Of a stretch of DNA of 40,168 nucleotides, positions 1 through 8,874 are shown piece after piece. The position numbers were made by a program, and so were the translations under genes. The stretch lies in NCBI RefSeq assembly GCF_009712605.1, contig NZ_WASO01000007.1:1-40168 (forward strand). Reading direction: 5' to 3'. The notes under the pieces were generated by a model. The model worked only from the letters and a program-made list of their open reading frames with translations. It ran no database searches and had not been told where the DNA came from. The first letter of the stretch is position 1. Every line of letters starts with the position of its first letter. This DNA comes from Paludibacter sp. Its GTDB lineage: Bacteria; Bacteroidota; Bacteroidia; Bacteroidales; Paludibacteraceae.

Positions 1-3000
1 GTTTGCTCATTCCACAGTCAGCTACCCAGTTTGCTGGTGCAAAGTCATTGGTCCATGTGATATTCCCACCACAGAGGTCACTGGCAGTAGCTCCGGCATG
101 ATTTGTCAACCATGTGTTGAAGTCAGTAGTATTACCGGCTCCGTCACATTCAACGCTCTTGTTCTGAGCGGCGGCTGTGATGTCGGGAGGCATATTGTCA
201 ATTACATTAATACTTTTTTGGCATGTCGACTGACAATTATGTGCATCAGTTATATTCAATGTCAATGTAAAGGAAGCATTACAGTTAAGTCCCGCTATTA
301 CCGTAACCGTCTTCGAATTAGAAGAACCTGAAATTGTTCCATTTCCATCAATTGACCAACTATATGTAGCCATTCCATCCGGAGCGGAATATACATTGGA
401 AGATGAAGGACAAACCATTTCGTTTTGTGCACTAATAAAACATGTCGGAGATGTATTATTAATCAGTACAACTTCGTCACTCGAAGGAGTGCAGGTGCCA
501 TTACTGATGGTCCAGCGCAAGGTCGCGCTGCTGCCTGACGGTATGCCTGTCACAGTAGATGTTGGCGACGACGGGGTTGTTATTGTAGCCGTTCCGCTTA
601 CAATGCTCCATACACCACGGCCCATAACGGGACTATTGCCGGCCAGCACGAAGCTGCCACTGTTGCAATTGCTCTGATCTTGTCCTGCATTGGCTACTGT
701 CGGCAGTGCATAAACGGTGACTGCAAGAGGTGTTCTATTTGAACTTATACATGATCCTGACGGTCCTTCGGCAACATAGTATGTTGTTGTTCCTGGAGTT
801 GCAGTTGATGGAGTCACACTTGTAGTCGGAGTTCCACCGGTCTGAGCTGTATAATAATAGAGCTGGTAGCCAGCAACTGAAGGTATTGCTGTTAATGGTG
901 TGGCAGCATCTCCCTGACAATAATTTGCCGGTGAGGTGGTCGGCACACTCGTTACGCTCGTTACGCTTATTGTGAAGTCAAATATGCAGGCATTTGTTCC
1001 CGGAGGAATGGCTTTGTAATGAATACTTCCAACTGTTGCCGGGAATGGATTGCTGATAGTGTATTCCACGGATTGATCGGCACTATAAAAACGTGAGCCG
1101 GGAGGAAAACTGCCCGAAACAGCCGTAATTGGAATTGTGTTATCGGTTAAATTGCAAAAAGCAATATCCTTAGTGGTTGATGTGCCCTGACAATGAGCAG
1201 CCACGTAAGCATCCCGATCTAAAATTATAGAAAGAGGTGTGGTTATTGGTTCTCCAATGCAACCTCCGGAAATTTCGTATCCCTGTATGAACTTTCCGTT
1301 TGAAAGTGTAGCTCCTGAGGTGGATCCAACTCCGGTTACGTTTCCATCAATAGTAATGGTTGGAGTACAGGAGGTGTTGCTTAAAATATAGCAGTCGGTA
1401 GTTGCTGTGAGTTTATAGCTCAGTTCTGCTAATAGTGTGTTTGGATCAGTTGGTTTTGGTAGATTCCCAATATTCCAGACCAATGATCCGGTAGCTCCCA
1501 GAGTGGGGTCAAACACAATTGAGTTGATGGCAGGAGAGAAATAAACATTATTAGAAACGCTTGCTAACGAGGTAGCTGTGTATGGCATTGGAATAACCAC
1601 CTGAGCGTTGTTAACGCCTTCGGTTCCCTTGTTGTAAATGGAAATTTTGTAAACTACGTCCTGACCGGGGACAACAGTTGGCGTGGTTCCCAGAGCTGCG
1701 CCATTGATACTTACAACAGCATTTAATGCTTGTACATCAGGAATGTAGGCATCAACTGCCATGGCGATACAGAAAATGATATAAGTATCCTGAGTAGAGC
1801 CATATTGGAATTTTGTTGATGTCTGATTATTAGTAATTACAGAATTATTCGAGTTCGGGATATTGAACATGTGGATATCTACGCCGGTATTGTTTGTGAT
1901 GTTGGGATTCCGGGTGTTGCCTCCTGTACTGATCGAAGAGTTGAAGAAATTACCTGTTGAGTTACTGGCATCACTTAAAGTGACCCAAGATGCAGTTTGC
2001 AATTGTTGAATTTTAAAATAGTCTCCGGAAATATCCAGGTCGCCTTCTCCCGCTGCTATACCTAGTTTAAGATTAACATTTCCGTTTTGAACAGTTTGAA
2101 AACCTGACACAGGAAGTTCATTACTGGCAGTTCCACCTATAACATAAGCATGTCCATCAAATACGGTTACGTCTCTCCATTTCATTTTTGAGTTTTCGTA
2201 GACCACAACCATTGTCCATCCGCCATACAATCCGGTTCCCCCTCCATCTCCTTCTTTCAGAGCCATATCTGCAACGGTATAAGTTCCCAGCCCGTGTTGC
2301 CGTACGTAATCAGTTACCTCGGCATAAGCAGAGTACATATATCCATAATTAGATGTTGGATAATAAATATCATTAGCATTGGCCGTTACGGTAGTATAAG
2401 ACGTTTCGCCCGGACCTTTAAATGAAAGCACATGTTTATCATAATTCTTTGTTATTGTTGTATAATTAGTTACTAAATAGATTGTGGTTCCGGAAACCGA
2501 ACAGTTATTTATGTCCGATTTTTTATCGGTTCTTGAATCGCGTGTTAAGCTTGTAACCTTAACGCTAGTACCATCACTACCAGTATAAACTGTTACAGCA
2601 TCAAATTTGGCCGTTGTAACATTGTTATTATTAGTAGAAGTATAGTGAGTCACACTGTTCCAGTTGCTATTATCGGTTGAATATTGAACATAAGGAACCG
2701 CATTATTAAACTTGAAGTACATGGTAGGTTTACCTGTTGCTGAAAAAACATACTGATAGTAATAACTGCCGGATGAGCCCTGTCTTGTTATTGCTACTGA
2801 ATAATCGGAATTGCTAACGCTCCCACCATTGCCTGTTACTGAAAATGTCCCATTAGTTAGAGTTGTTCCTGATACAACTTGCTTGCTTACGGTAAAAGTA
2901 TTCGGACTTGTTCCATCATCTGTTCTTCCTGTCCAATAAAGTCCTGCATAGATGATGTTAGAACACGAAGGTATTGCCCCATTTTCAGTAGAAAAAGTAA

Positions 3001-3310
3001 GATCGGCAGACGACGAATTAAATGTAGAAGGGTCGCCATCTACATCAACATACACCATATTGTTATTGCCGTTTTGTGAATTACGATCTGTTATTGATGG
3101 GTCAAGGGTAAGATTGGTATTCCCAATCATCGTAAAATCGCCCTTGATATTATATATTTTTTTTGTGGGAGTATATGAAGATGTTCTCTGCGTGAACGCT
3201 TTTAACACTTGCGCACTGGTGAATTGCGACAAACCGGCTATCATAACAATTGCCAAAACTATAGTTCTGGTCCAAATTGTTGATTTATTGGTGGGGTAAA
3301 ATGTTTTCAT
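1..3310 (-). CDS. Very large secreted Ig-like/DUF11-type repeat protein, 3' end outside window
   Basis: An unbroken reading frame of about 1,103 codons starts at the ATG at 3310-3308 and runs off the left edge, so the C-terminus is missing. Residues 1 to about 34 form a signal peptide ending FTSAQ. Residues of roughly 250-330 include a glycine-rich stretch and the sequence YGGWTMVVVYEN followed by VTVFDG, a motif I associate with large Bacteroidota surface proteins. About residues 515-640 look like a DUF11-type repeat (VVPGQDVVYKISIYNKG, VWNIGNL). From about 780 on there are Ser/Thr/Pro-rich Ig-like or PKD-like units with paired cysteines, ending in a CGGNITWTNDF-like HYR-type unit. The family is usually exported, often by the type IX system with a C-terminal sorting domain, which cannot be checked here. 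Likely a cell-surface or matrix protein; the ligand is unknown. Confidence 0.85.
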   Translation of the reverse strand, partial: MKTFYPTNKSTIWTRTIVLAIVMIAGLSQFTSAQVLKAFTQRTSSYTPTKKIYNIKGDFTMIGNTNLTLDPSITDRNSQNGNNNMVYVDVDGDPSTFNSSSADLTFSTENGAIPSCSNIIYAGLYWTGRTDDGTSPNTFTVSKQVVSGTTLTNGTFSVTGNGGSVSNSDYSVAITRQGSSGSYYYQYVFSATGKPTMYFKFNNAVPYVQYSTDNSNWNSVTHYTSTNNNNVTTAKFDAVTVYTGSDGTSVKVTSLTRDSRTDKKSDINNCSVSGTTIYLVTNYTTITKNYDKHVLSFKGPGETSYTTVTANANDIYYPTSNYGYMYSAYAEVTDYVRQHGLGTYTVADMALKEGDGGGTGLYGGWTMVVVYENSKMKWRDVTVFDGHAYVIGGTASNELPVSGFQTVQNGNVNLKLGIAAGEGDLDISGDYFKIQQLQTASWVTLSDASNSTGNFFNSSISTGGNTRNPNITNNTGVDIHMFNIPNSNNSVITNNQTSTKFQYGSTQDTYIIFCIAMAVDAYIPDVQALNAVVSINGAALGTTPTVVPGQDVVYKISIYNKGTEGVNNAQVVIPMPYTATSLASVSNNVYFSPAINSIVFDPTLGATGSLVWNIGNLPKPTDPNTLLAELSYKLTATTDCYILSNTSCTPTITIDGNVTGVGSTSGATLSNGKFIQGYEISGGCIGEPITTPLSIILDRDAYVAAHCQGTSTTKDIAFCNLTDNTIPITAVSGSFPPGSRFYSADQSVEYTISNPFPATVGSIHYKAIPPGTNACIFDFTISVTSVTSVPTTSPANYCQGDAATPLTAIPSVAGYQLYYYTAQTGGTPTTSVTPSTATPGTTTYYVAEGPSGSCISSNRTPLAVTVYALPTVANAGQDQSNCNSGSFVLAGNSPVMGRGVWSIVSGTATITTPSSPTSTVTGIPSGSSATLRWTISNGTCTPSSDEVVLINNTSPTCFISAQNEMVCPSSSNVYSAPDGMATYSWSIDGNGTISGSSNSKTVTVIAGLNCNASFTLTLNITDAHNCQSTCQKSINVIDNMPPDITAAAQNKSVECDGAGNTTDFNTWLTNHAGATASDLCGGNITWTNDFAPANWVADCGMSK

Positions 3311-3420
3311 ACGATAATAATTTAATTTTTAATAGTCGTATGAAACTCTATGTTGCCGTTTTATATTCTAGCGCTCGTTTTTGAGCAACATGTTCGTTTC
3401 ATAATAAATAAGTTTGGAAA

Positions 3421-3972
3421 TTATGAGAGAATTGACACCTTATAAATAACAGTAATTCCGGTGTTGGGCACAAATAGATTCTGAATGTCGCTTGCAGTCG
3501 TAGTGAATTCACTTATGAAAAGAACGTATTTCAGTTTTGTGAATCCGTTGAGAGTAGATAAATCAATTGAGAAATTCAGATCGGATGGACTTTTTAGCTT
3601 TACAATGATCATCTCCACCTCTGAAAATGCTGCATTCGTATCATTCAGTTTTGAAATATTACCGGCTTCTACAATGGCGCGAACCGGTTGAGATTCTCCG
3701 CTTACCCTTATATTCTCACCAATATATATGGTGGGCAGTGGTGCTGTAATAAGATTTTGAATGTAAATCCCTTCCGCAACTATTGCATTATCTCCGGAAG
3801 AGGACATGTTGTTCAGCATCTGGGTTGCTTCCTGAACTTGTTGAGCTTGTAAGCAGAACGGGATAAAAAAGGTAATAAGAGTGAGGAGTCCAATGATTTT
3901 CTTAAATCCACTTTTGTTTGAATTATGGGATGTAAATTCAAATCTTTCCTGGAGTAGAGTAGTCTTTTCCAT
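3421..3972 (-). CDS. Small exported hypothetical protein
   Basis: A 183-residue protein starting at the ATG at 3972. A hydrophilic stretch of about 24 residues precedes a hydrophobic segment (IIGLLTLITFFIPFCLQAQQ, about 26-45) that ends in LQAQQ, a typical Bacteroidota signal-peptide end. The mature part of about 140 residues has alternating hydrophobic patterns suggesting beta structure, with no cysteines and no motif I recognise. It lies 110 bp upstream of the giant secreted protein on the same strand, so the two may be co-expressed and co-exported. The long n-region is unusual but no later ATG is available. Function unknown. Confidence 0.7.
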   Translation of the reverse strand: MEKTTLLQERFEFTSHNSNKSGFKKIIGLLTLITFFIPFCLQAQQVQEATQMLNNMSSSGDNAIVAEGIYIQNLITAPLPTIYIGENIRVSGESQPVRAIVEAGNISKLNDTNAAFSEVEMIIVKLKSPSDLNFSIDLSTLNGFTKLKYVLFISEFTTTASDIQNLFVPNTGITVIYKVSILS

Positions 3973-5120
3973 GATGTATGTTTTTAATTTCTATCGAACG
4001 ATGAAATGCAGTAGAATTTTGTTAATCAACATTTAATTATAGGTCACCACAAGAGGTGATTTGCCACAATACAAGGTTTCACTTCAAAGGTAAATGTTGA
4101 CAATACTATTAAAAATGGTAAAACGACATAAATCGAGATACGTAAAAGTTGCAGTTCAAGCAGTGTGAAGTAAAAACATAAATGGGAAAATAATTTAGAC
4201 GTGACCTTTTATCAGCTAGATTTATACAACTAAATTTCAACGAGTTAAATTCAAGAAGCAGAAAAAGAGATCAATAAGGGGTGGTGTTTGGGTACTAGGG
4301 AAGTATGCAAATGGAGGACTTAGGTTAATTACTGATTGTCCATTTTTACATATATATTTTACAATCAATTATTTCTGATTATTATTTCTGACTATATAAA
4401 GAAGCCGGACAATGTTATTTTTGTGTTAATAAACCATATATTTTTGTTAGACAAATACAAACATCTTGTGATATGTATAATTTAAATATCATATAACTAC
4501 CGCCTTTACGAATAAACATGAGCAATGAGAATTTATTTTATTTATTCTGTCATGTAAAATTGCCGCAAATGCATATTACAAATTTAATTAACGTAAGAAA
4601 AATATGATATATTTGCTTATTCAAATATGTATATTTACATAAACAACAAGTAAAAACACTTGCTTTAGAATAAGTAAATAGTGGAAGTATTTATATTAAA
4701 ATCATATTCTTGCTTTCGTAATCCCACTATAATTAAAAACAAAACACCAACAGTTCATTCAGCAAACAATTGATAACGTTAATATTACACATTTATTCAT
4801 ATCAGAATAAAAGAAGCTGGTTTGTTCTTCAGATCTTTTGGTACAATAGGTACTTATCTAACCAAAATTATCAACTGAACTGCTACCGCAAAAGCGTTAA
4901 GAGTTGCAAGGATAACTAAATAGAATTTATCATTCCATTTGTATAAAATGGTCTTAAAAACTGGTTCTTTTGAACATACCCGATAGCATTTAATATAAAA
5001 ACGAAATTCATATACATTTTTCACATAATGAAGTTTTTGTTGCCTGGTTAAGTATGGAAAAAATGTATCAGAGAGAAAAATATAAATTGTTGAGATGAGA
5101 TCAACACAACTGATTGATTT
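3973..5120. other. 1.15-kb AT-rich region without a recognisable gene
   Basis: No reading frame with coding character was found on either strand. The stretch is very AT-rich, with many stops in all frames. It separates the leftward surface-protein genes from the rightward LuxR-type regulator and must carry both promoters. A 7-bp inverted repeat (ATATTTG, 6-nt spacer, CAAATAT) lies at 4609-4628 and overlaps a TAtaTTTG match at 4608-4615 on the plus strand. No RNA gene is recognised. Confidence 0.5.
4085..4092 (-). promoter_or_regulatory. Candidate -7 element for the minus-strand surface-protein genes
   Basis: On the minus strand this reads TAccTTTG, matching the Bacteroidota -7 consensus TAnnTTTG, about 112 bp upstream of the ATG at 3972. 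No clear -33 TTG is found at 19-21 bp, so the call is tentative. Confidence 0.35.
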
Positions 5121-5786
5121 ATGTCAAAGTCTAAGATTTGTTTAGTTGATGAACACGCAATCTTTCGTGCAGGTATAAAACAGATTCTGGCCTCAATGAA
5201 AGAAAAATTTGAATACGAAGAAGTATCTAACTATTCACAATTACTGCTGCGATTAGAGCATCAAAAACCGAGTTTGATTATTATGAATCTGGGCATTACA
5301 GATGACCGTATTTATCTTACTGAGCAGTTGATGACAAAATACCCAGACATTAAGATTTTAATATTTGCAGATCATGCTAATGATAAAATTCTGATTAGAC
5401 TAATAAATAATGGCTTGTTCGGTTGTTTGTTGCGTACTGCAGAACCTCAGGAACTAAAATTGGCCATTGAAATGGTTTTGTCAGATCAATGTTACTTTTC
5501 TCCTTTATTGATAAACAGAATCTTGATTAATCGTGCTATTCCTGACAAAAATGGAAATAAAAAGATAATTAATGACAGTTTTTTGACTGAAAGAGAACTT
5601 GAAATTGTAAGACTACTTTGTAAAGGTTTGGATCAAAAAGAAATAGCAGATAAGCTGTTCATAAGTCCCCGCACGGTAGATACACATAAAGCAAATATCA
5701 TGTCGAAGCTGGAGGTTAAAAATACTACTGGAATTATCTTACAAGCAATTAAATATTTAATTGTTAAGACGAGTGAGCTAAAATAA
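5121..5786 (+). CDS. NarL/FixJ-type response regulator with degenerate receiver
   Basis: 221 residues: a receiver-like domain (about 4-120) and a LuxR-type helix-turn-helix (about 150-215, with LTERELEIVRLLCKG and ISPRTVDTHKANIMSKL). The acidic pair D10/E11 remains, but the usual phosphoacceptor Asp is Asn56 (LIIMNLG), the conserved Thr/Ser is Ala83 (IFADH) and the conserved Lys is Arg105 (LLRTAE). Phosphorylation by a histidine kinase is therefore unlikely, and no kinase gene is adjacent. The DNA-binding domain is intact, so the protein probably works as a phosphorylation-independent regulator. It is divergent from the surface-protein genes across a long intergenic region, and regulation of those genes is possible but unproven. 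Confidence 0.9.
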   Translation: MSKSKICLVDEHAIFRAGIKQILASMKEKFEYEEVSNYSQLLLRLEHQKPSLIIMNLGITDDRIYLTEQLMTKYPDIKILIFADHANDKILIRLINNGLFGCLLRTAEPQELKLAIEMVLSDQCYFSPLLINRILINRAIPDKNGNKKIINDSFLTERELEIVRLLCKGLDQKEIADKLFISPRTVDTHKANIMSKLEVKNTTGIILQAIKYLIVKTSELK

Positions 5787-6387
5787 ATCAAAATCCACAC
5801 TATACAATTGTAGTAATCTAAGTTTTTCAGATTGCATAAGTAACAGATTTACAGAAAACATTTTACATATAAATACTACAGTCAGAATAATCCATTCTTT
5901 GGTAGATTTGGCGTAATACAAATAGCCTTACGGGTTGAAATTAAGACTCTTGTCCTTTACATTATCAAAACAAAGGGACAAGGAGAGACAAAACTAAACA
6001 TTTTGCCACAGTCAGTTCATGTGAGCTTTATTAGAGATATATGGCATTGAATATCTTCCGAACAATAGTGAATTGACGCCGGAATAAGTAGTTAATACCC
6101 CTCTCAATGGGAACAAGGCTCATAAGGCACCAATTTCAGGTTATATCTATGTTTTTTTTTGACACTCTGAATCAATAAAAAGTATCTCCAAATAGAGCTA
6201 TACTAAAAATCCTCATTATGATGGAGAAGAAAGGATAACTGATCAATGTCAACGCATCTATAAAACTAAAGATTCAGATCAAATAGATTATATCTTTTTA
6301 TTTTCAAGAATTTGTAGATAAAATAAATATGATAAATACAAGACAATTCGAAAGTATAAACAATTGAATATTTTTAAAATAAGATTC
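5787..6387. other. Non-coding AT-rich stretch with an imperfect hairpin
   Basis: No gene was found. One imperfect inverted repeat (CTTGTCCTTT at 5949-5958 and AAAGGGACAAG at 5972-5982, one bulged base) could form a hairpin about 160 bp after the regulator gene. It is not followed by a T-run, so it is not a standard terminator. Confidence 0.4.
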
Positions 6388-6439
6388 TTCGTGTAAGGTG
6401 CAAGCTATCTATATATAGATAGCTTGCACCTTACACGAA
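6388..6439. repeat. Perfect 52-bp palindrome (26-bp arms, no spacer)
   Basis: Each base from 6388 to 6413 pairs with its partner from 6439 back to 6414; the left arm begins TTCGTGTAAGGTGCAAGC and the centre is TATATATA. It sits in non-coding DNA, 25 bp upstream of a good Bacteroidota promoter. It could extrude as a cruciform, form a very stable RNA hairpin if transcribed, or be a trace of a mobile element. No T-run follows on the plus strand, which argues against a simple terminator. Confidence 0.95.
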
Positions 6440-6464
6440 AGCTAATAATTTAATAAATAACAAG

Positions 6465-6494
6465 TTGAAAAATCAAAAATAGCTCGTATCTTTG
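6465..6494 (+). promoter_or_regulatory. Bacteroidota-type promoter (TTG-N19-TAtcTTTG)
   Basis: TTG at 6465-6467 and TAtcTTTG at 6487-6494 are separated by 19 bp, a full match to the -33/-7 consensus. Transcription would start near 6500, a few bases before the ATG of the small broken gene at 6507. Confidence 0.65.
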
Positions 6495-6506
6495 AACCTG
6501 AGATTT

Positions 6507-6733
6507 ATGCAGACACAAGATGGACAAGTAATGCCATTACTGACAAAAGATAAACGAATATCTTTATTATCGTTGTATAAACTTATTGACTCGGTAAAAT
6601 CGTAAAACCAGAAGAATTTTTTGTTTTACAAACCGAACAGAAGGATAAAACAATAGCGGATTCCTTTGTTAAAAATGCCCGTAAAAACTGTACATTTAAC
6701 TGTACCCCCGAGGTAAATCACAATGTTAAATAA
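6507..6733 (+). pseudogene. Small gene with an apparent one-base frameshift, unknown family
   Basis: The ATG at 6507 opens a 32-codon frame ending at a TAA at 6603-6605. A second frame, open from 6590 to a TAA at 6731-6733, continues with protein-like sequence (GKIVKPEEFFVLQTEQKDKT, then IADSFVKNARKN). Joining the two near 6590-6593 gives about 75 residues with no internal stop, ending in a segment with two cysteines (NCTFNCTPEVN). A strong promoter lies just upstream and a strong terminator just downstream, so this was, or still is, a transcribed unit. I do not recognise the family. A sequencing error or programmed -1 shift would also explain the pattern. The first ATG lies so near the predicted transcription start that M9 at 6531 may be the true start. 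Confidence 0.45.
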
Positions 6734-6791
6734 CTAGTAAACAGTCAACAAAAGCAAAGGTTCACGTTCCGTCCATACCGCCATTAGTTGT

Positions 6792-6829
6792 AAAAGAGCG
6801 AGCCGATTTGGCTTGCTCTTTTTTGTTTT
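6792..6829 (+). terminator. Rho-independent terminator
   Basis: Stem AAGAGCGAGCC (6794-6804), loop GATTT, stem GGCTTGCTCTT (6810-6820, one G-T pair), followed by a T-rich run. It ends the transcript of the small frameshifted gene. Confidence 0.85.
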
Positions 6830-7035
6830 ATCCTCAACCGAAACACCTGCCATAAGCAAAAGAGAGATCACGTAAAAGTACCAGACATTACGAACGAAAC
6901 AGCTCTGGGCTGAACAGATCCAATCCGTCTCTAAAAAAATATCATCTTAAGTTTACTTATCAACAAATTTCATATCCATAACCAAAAGTTATCGTTAATA
7001 ACAAACTGCTATTTTAAACAACGAGAAGGAAAGCC

Positions 7036-7043
7036 TAATTTTG
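7036..7043 (+). promoter_or_regulatory. -7 promoter element TAatTTTG for the YeiH-family gene
   Basis: TAatTTTG fits the consensus; a weak -33 (TTTT at 7012-7015) lies 20 bp upstream. Predicted transcription start is near 7050, leaving a leader of about 26 nt. Confidence 0.55.
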
Positions 7044-7075
7044 CAGCACTTTTAATTCAAATCAATAGATATACG

Positions 7076-8032
7076 ATGCAGAATATAATTAGTGAGGCAA
7101 AAAACATGAAGAGTACGTACCAAAGCGTAGCATATATCCTCTTAGGCTTATTATGTCTCTTCCCCTTCGTAACAGCTCCGGTGGCTCTTATTGCCGGCAT
7201 TATCTTTGCGCTAAGCATAGGCACTCCCTGGATGAAGCTGAACAAGAAAGCATCCAAATACTTGTTACAAATTTCAGTGGTGGGACTGGGATTCGGGATG
7301 AATCTGGGAGATTCTTTGCGTGCCGGTTCGGATGGCATGGTTTTTACGCTTGTTTCCGTTGGAAGTGTGATGCTGATTGGCGTGTTGGCAGGAAAATGGT
7401 TGAAAGTTGAACGTGTCCCGTCGTATCTGATCGCTTCGGGAACTGCTATATGCGGCGGTAGCGCTATTGCGGCTGTCGGACCGATTGCAAAAGCCAAAGA
7501 TGGAGAAATGTCAATCTCGCTCGCAACTATCTTCGTCCTGAATGCCATTGCACTGTTTATCTTTCCTCCGTTCGGGCATTGGCTGCATCTTTCCGAACAT
7601 CAGTTTGGTCTATGGTCAGCGATTGCTATTCACGACACAAGTTCTGTGGTGGGTGCCGGCGCCACATATGGCGAAGAGGCTCTGAAAGTAGCGACGACGG
7701 TAAAGTTGACCCGTGCCTTGTGGATTATTCCCTTGTCTCTGTTTTCAATCTTCTATTTCAAAGCCAAAGGCCGGAAAATTTCAATTCCGTGGTTTATTTT
7801 TCTGTTTATATGCGCTATGGTAATAAACTCCTATTTTTCACTTCCGCAAGCACTTACAAGCAACATCACGCTCCTTTCGCGCCGTATGCTAACACTGACG
7901 CTTTTCTTTATCGGTGCCGGACTAACAAGAGAAACGCTAAAAGCGGTAGGTTTCAGGCCTCTGATACTTGGAATCCTGCTGTGGATATTTATAGCAGTTA
8001 TAAGCCTGACATTTATTTATACAATGTACTAA
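7076..8032 (+). CDS. YeiH/UPF0324-family membrane transporter
   Basis: 318 residues, with about ten hydrophobic segments across the whole length. The family motifs are present: GTAICGGSAIAAVGPI at about 122-137 and AIHDTSSVVGAGATYG at about 183-198. The family is described as putative sulfate or organosulfur exporters, but substrate assignments are weak. The length is normal. A start at Met11 (7106) is quite possible, since it follows GAGG and an A-rich stretch. The gene is convergent with a Crp/Fnr gene only 8 bp away and shares a region rich in thiol and sulfur genes, so a role in exporting a sulfur compound is a reasonable inference. Confidence 0.85.
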   Translation: MQNIISEAKNMKSTYQSVAYILLGLLCLFPFVTAPVALIAGIIFALSIGTPWMKLNKKASKYLLQISVVGLGFGMNLGDSLRAGSDGMVFTLVSVGSVMLIGVLAGKWLKVERVPSYLIASGTAICGGSAIAAVGPIAKAKDGEMSISLATIFVLNAIALFIFPPFGHWLHLSEHQFGLWSAIAIHDTSSVVGAGATYGEEALKVATTVKLTRALWIIPLSLFSIFYFKAKGRKISIPWFIFLFICAMVINSYFSLPQALTSNITLLSRRMLTLTLFFIGAGLTRETLKAVGFRPLILGILLWIFIAVISLTFIYTMY

Positions 8033-8040
8033 AAAAACAT

Positions 8041-8736
8041 TCAGCCCCGTTTGCTGATTTCAACCAAAAGGTCTCTGTTCAAAATGGAGACCTTTTTTTC
8101 GTCCAGACGGATAATTCCATCTTTCTCAAAAGTCTTGAGCAATTTTACAGTACTCTCGGTAGATATCCCGGCAAACTCGGCTATTTCTTTTCTTCCAAGT
8201 AAAGATATCACGTCTTCACCGCCAAAGTGCTCCGAACTAAGATAAAGCAAAGCATCGGCCAGATGACCGTTCATTTGTTTGAACATCATGCCTTTGATAG
8301 TTCCAAATAAAGAGGTATTTTGCTCGCAGTAGCGTTTTACAATACGGTATGCAAACTGCCCGTTTTGCTGTATCACTTTAGCGATAGCATCCTTTTCGAT
8401 AAGGAAAACGCGGGTATCTGTAAGCGCTGTAGCCGAGTAGGTATAGATACTTTCGCCAAAGACCGCTGATAGACCGATAAATTCGCCTTTACGGATTATT
8501 TGCAGGTTGAAATTGCGATTGCCCCCATCTTCCACATACTGTTTTACAAGACCATCCATCACAAACAAAACGTACGAGGCAAACGTTCCCTGCTTCGTCA
8601 GGTTTTCTCCTTTCCGAAAAAAGACCTGAGTTTTACTGGCTCTCACCATAGCAACCTCTTCTTCAGTCAATAACTGAAAACAGGGAGCTTCCACATCACA
8701 AATAAAATCAATATCGGTTTCAACAATCGTCTTCAT
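8041..8736 (-). CDS. Crp/Fnr-family transcriptional regulator
   Basis: 231 residues: a cyclic-nucleotide-binding-like beta-roll (about 20-130), the dimerisation helix, and a C-terminal winged helix-turn-helix (about 175-225, GRKEIAEFAGISTESTVKLL). The N-terminus has only Cys10-like and Cys17-like cysteines (ICDVEAPC), not a clear iron-sulfur ligand set, so the signal is not obvious. The gene is divergent from the OsmC-thioredoxin operon, and a palindrome with a repeated half-site lies between them, suggesting control of that operon and of itself. No cAMP-binding arginine motif stands out. Confidence 0.88.
   Translation of the reverse strand: MKTIVETDIDFICDVEAPCFQLLTEEEVAMVRASKTQVFFRKGENLTKQGTFASYVLFVMDGLVKQYVEDGGNRNFNLQIIRKGEFIGLSAVFGESIYTYSATALTDTRVFLIEKDAIAKVIQQNGQFAYRIVKRYCEQNTSLFGTIKGMMFKQMNGHLADALLYLSSEHFGGEDVISLLGRKEIAEFAGISTESTVKLLKTFEKDGIIRLDEKKVSILNRDLLVEISKRG
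8066..8099 (+). terminator. Terminator inside the 3' end of the convergent Crp/Fnr gene
   Basis: Perfect 10-bp stem AAAAGGTCTC (8066-8075) / GAGACCTTTT (8087-8096), 11-nt loop and a run of seven T. It terminates the YeiH-family transcript while lying within the coding sequence of the opposite-strand regulator. Confidence 0.8.
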
Positions 8737-8790
8737 ACCCTAGGGTTTCTAAATTTCGGGTTAAAGTTAGTGATAATTCAAGAAAACAGG

Positions 8791-8850
8791 CTGTATCCGA
8801 TTCAATCCGATACAGATCAATAAAAAAATTGAGCTATTTCAATCCGACAC
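8791..8850. promoter_or_regulatory. Candidate operator: 25-bp palindrome plus repeated half-site
   Basis: 8791-8815 is a near-perfect palindrome: CTGTATC at 8791-8797 mirrors GATACAG at 8809-8815 and inner GATT mirrors AATC, with one mismatched pair (bases 8 and 18) around the central base. The half-site TCAATCCGATAC (8802-8813) recurs as TCAATCCGACAC at 8839-8850, 37 bp on. It lies between the divergent Crp/Fnr gene and the osmC-like operon, so binding by that regulator is the obvious inference. Confidence 0.6.
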
Positions 8851-8874
8851 CCGTTTTGCCAGACCTCTGAATCC

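Noticed and set aside
396-677. Plus-strand open frames within 1-3300
   Set aside because: They lie opposite the unbroken minus-strand surface-protein frame and have no motif or promoter.
6760-6790. A tRNA-like 3' end (GGTTCACG...CCGCCA) near the small terminator
   Set aside because: The T-arm and acceptor stem cannot pair and no anticodon arm is present.
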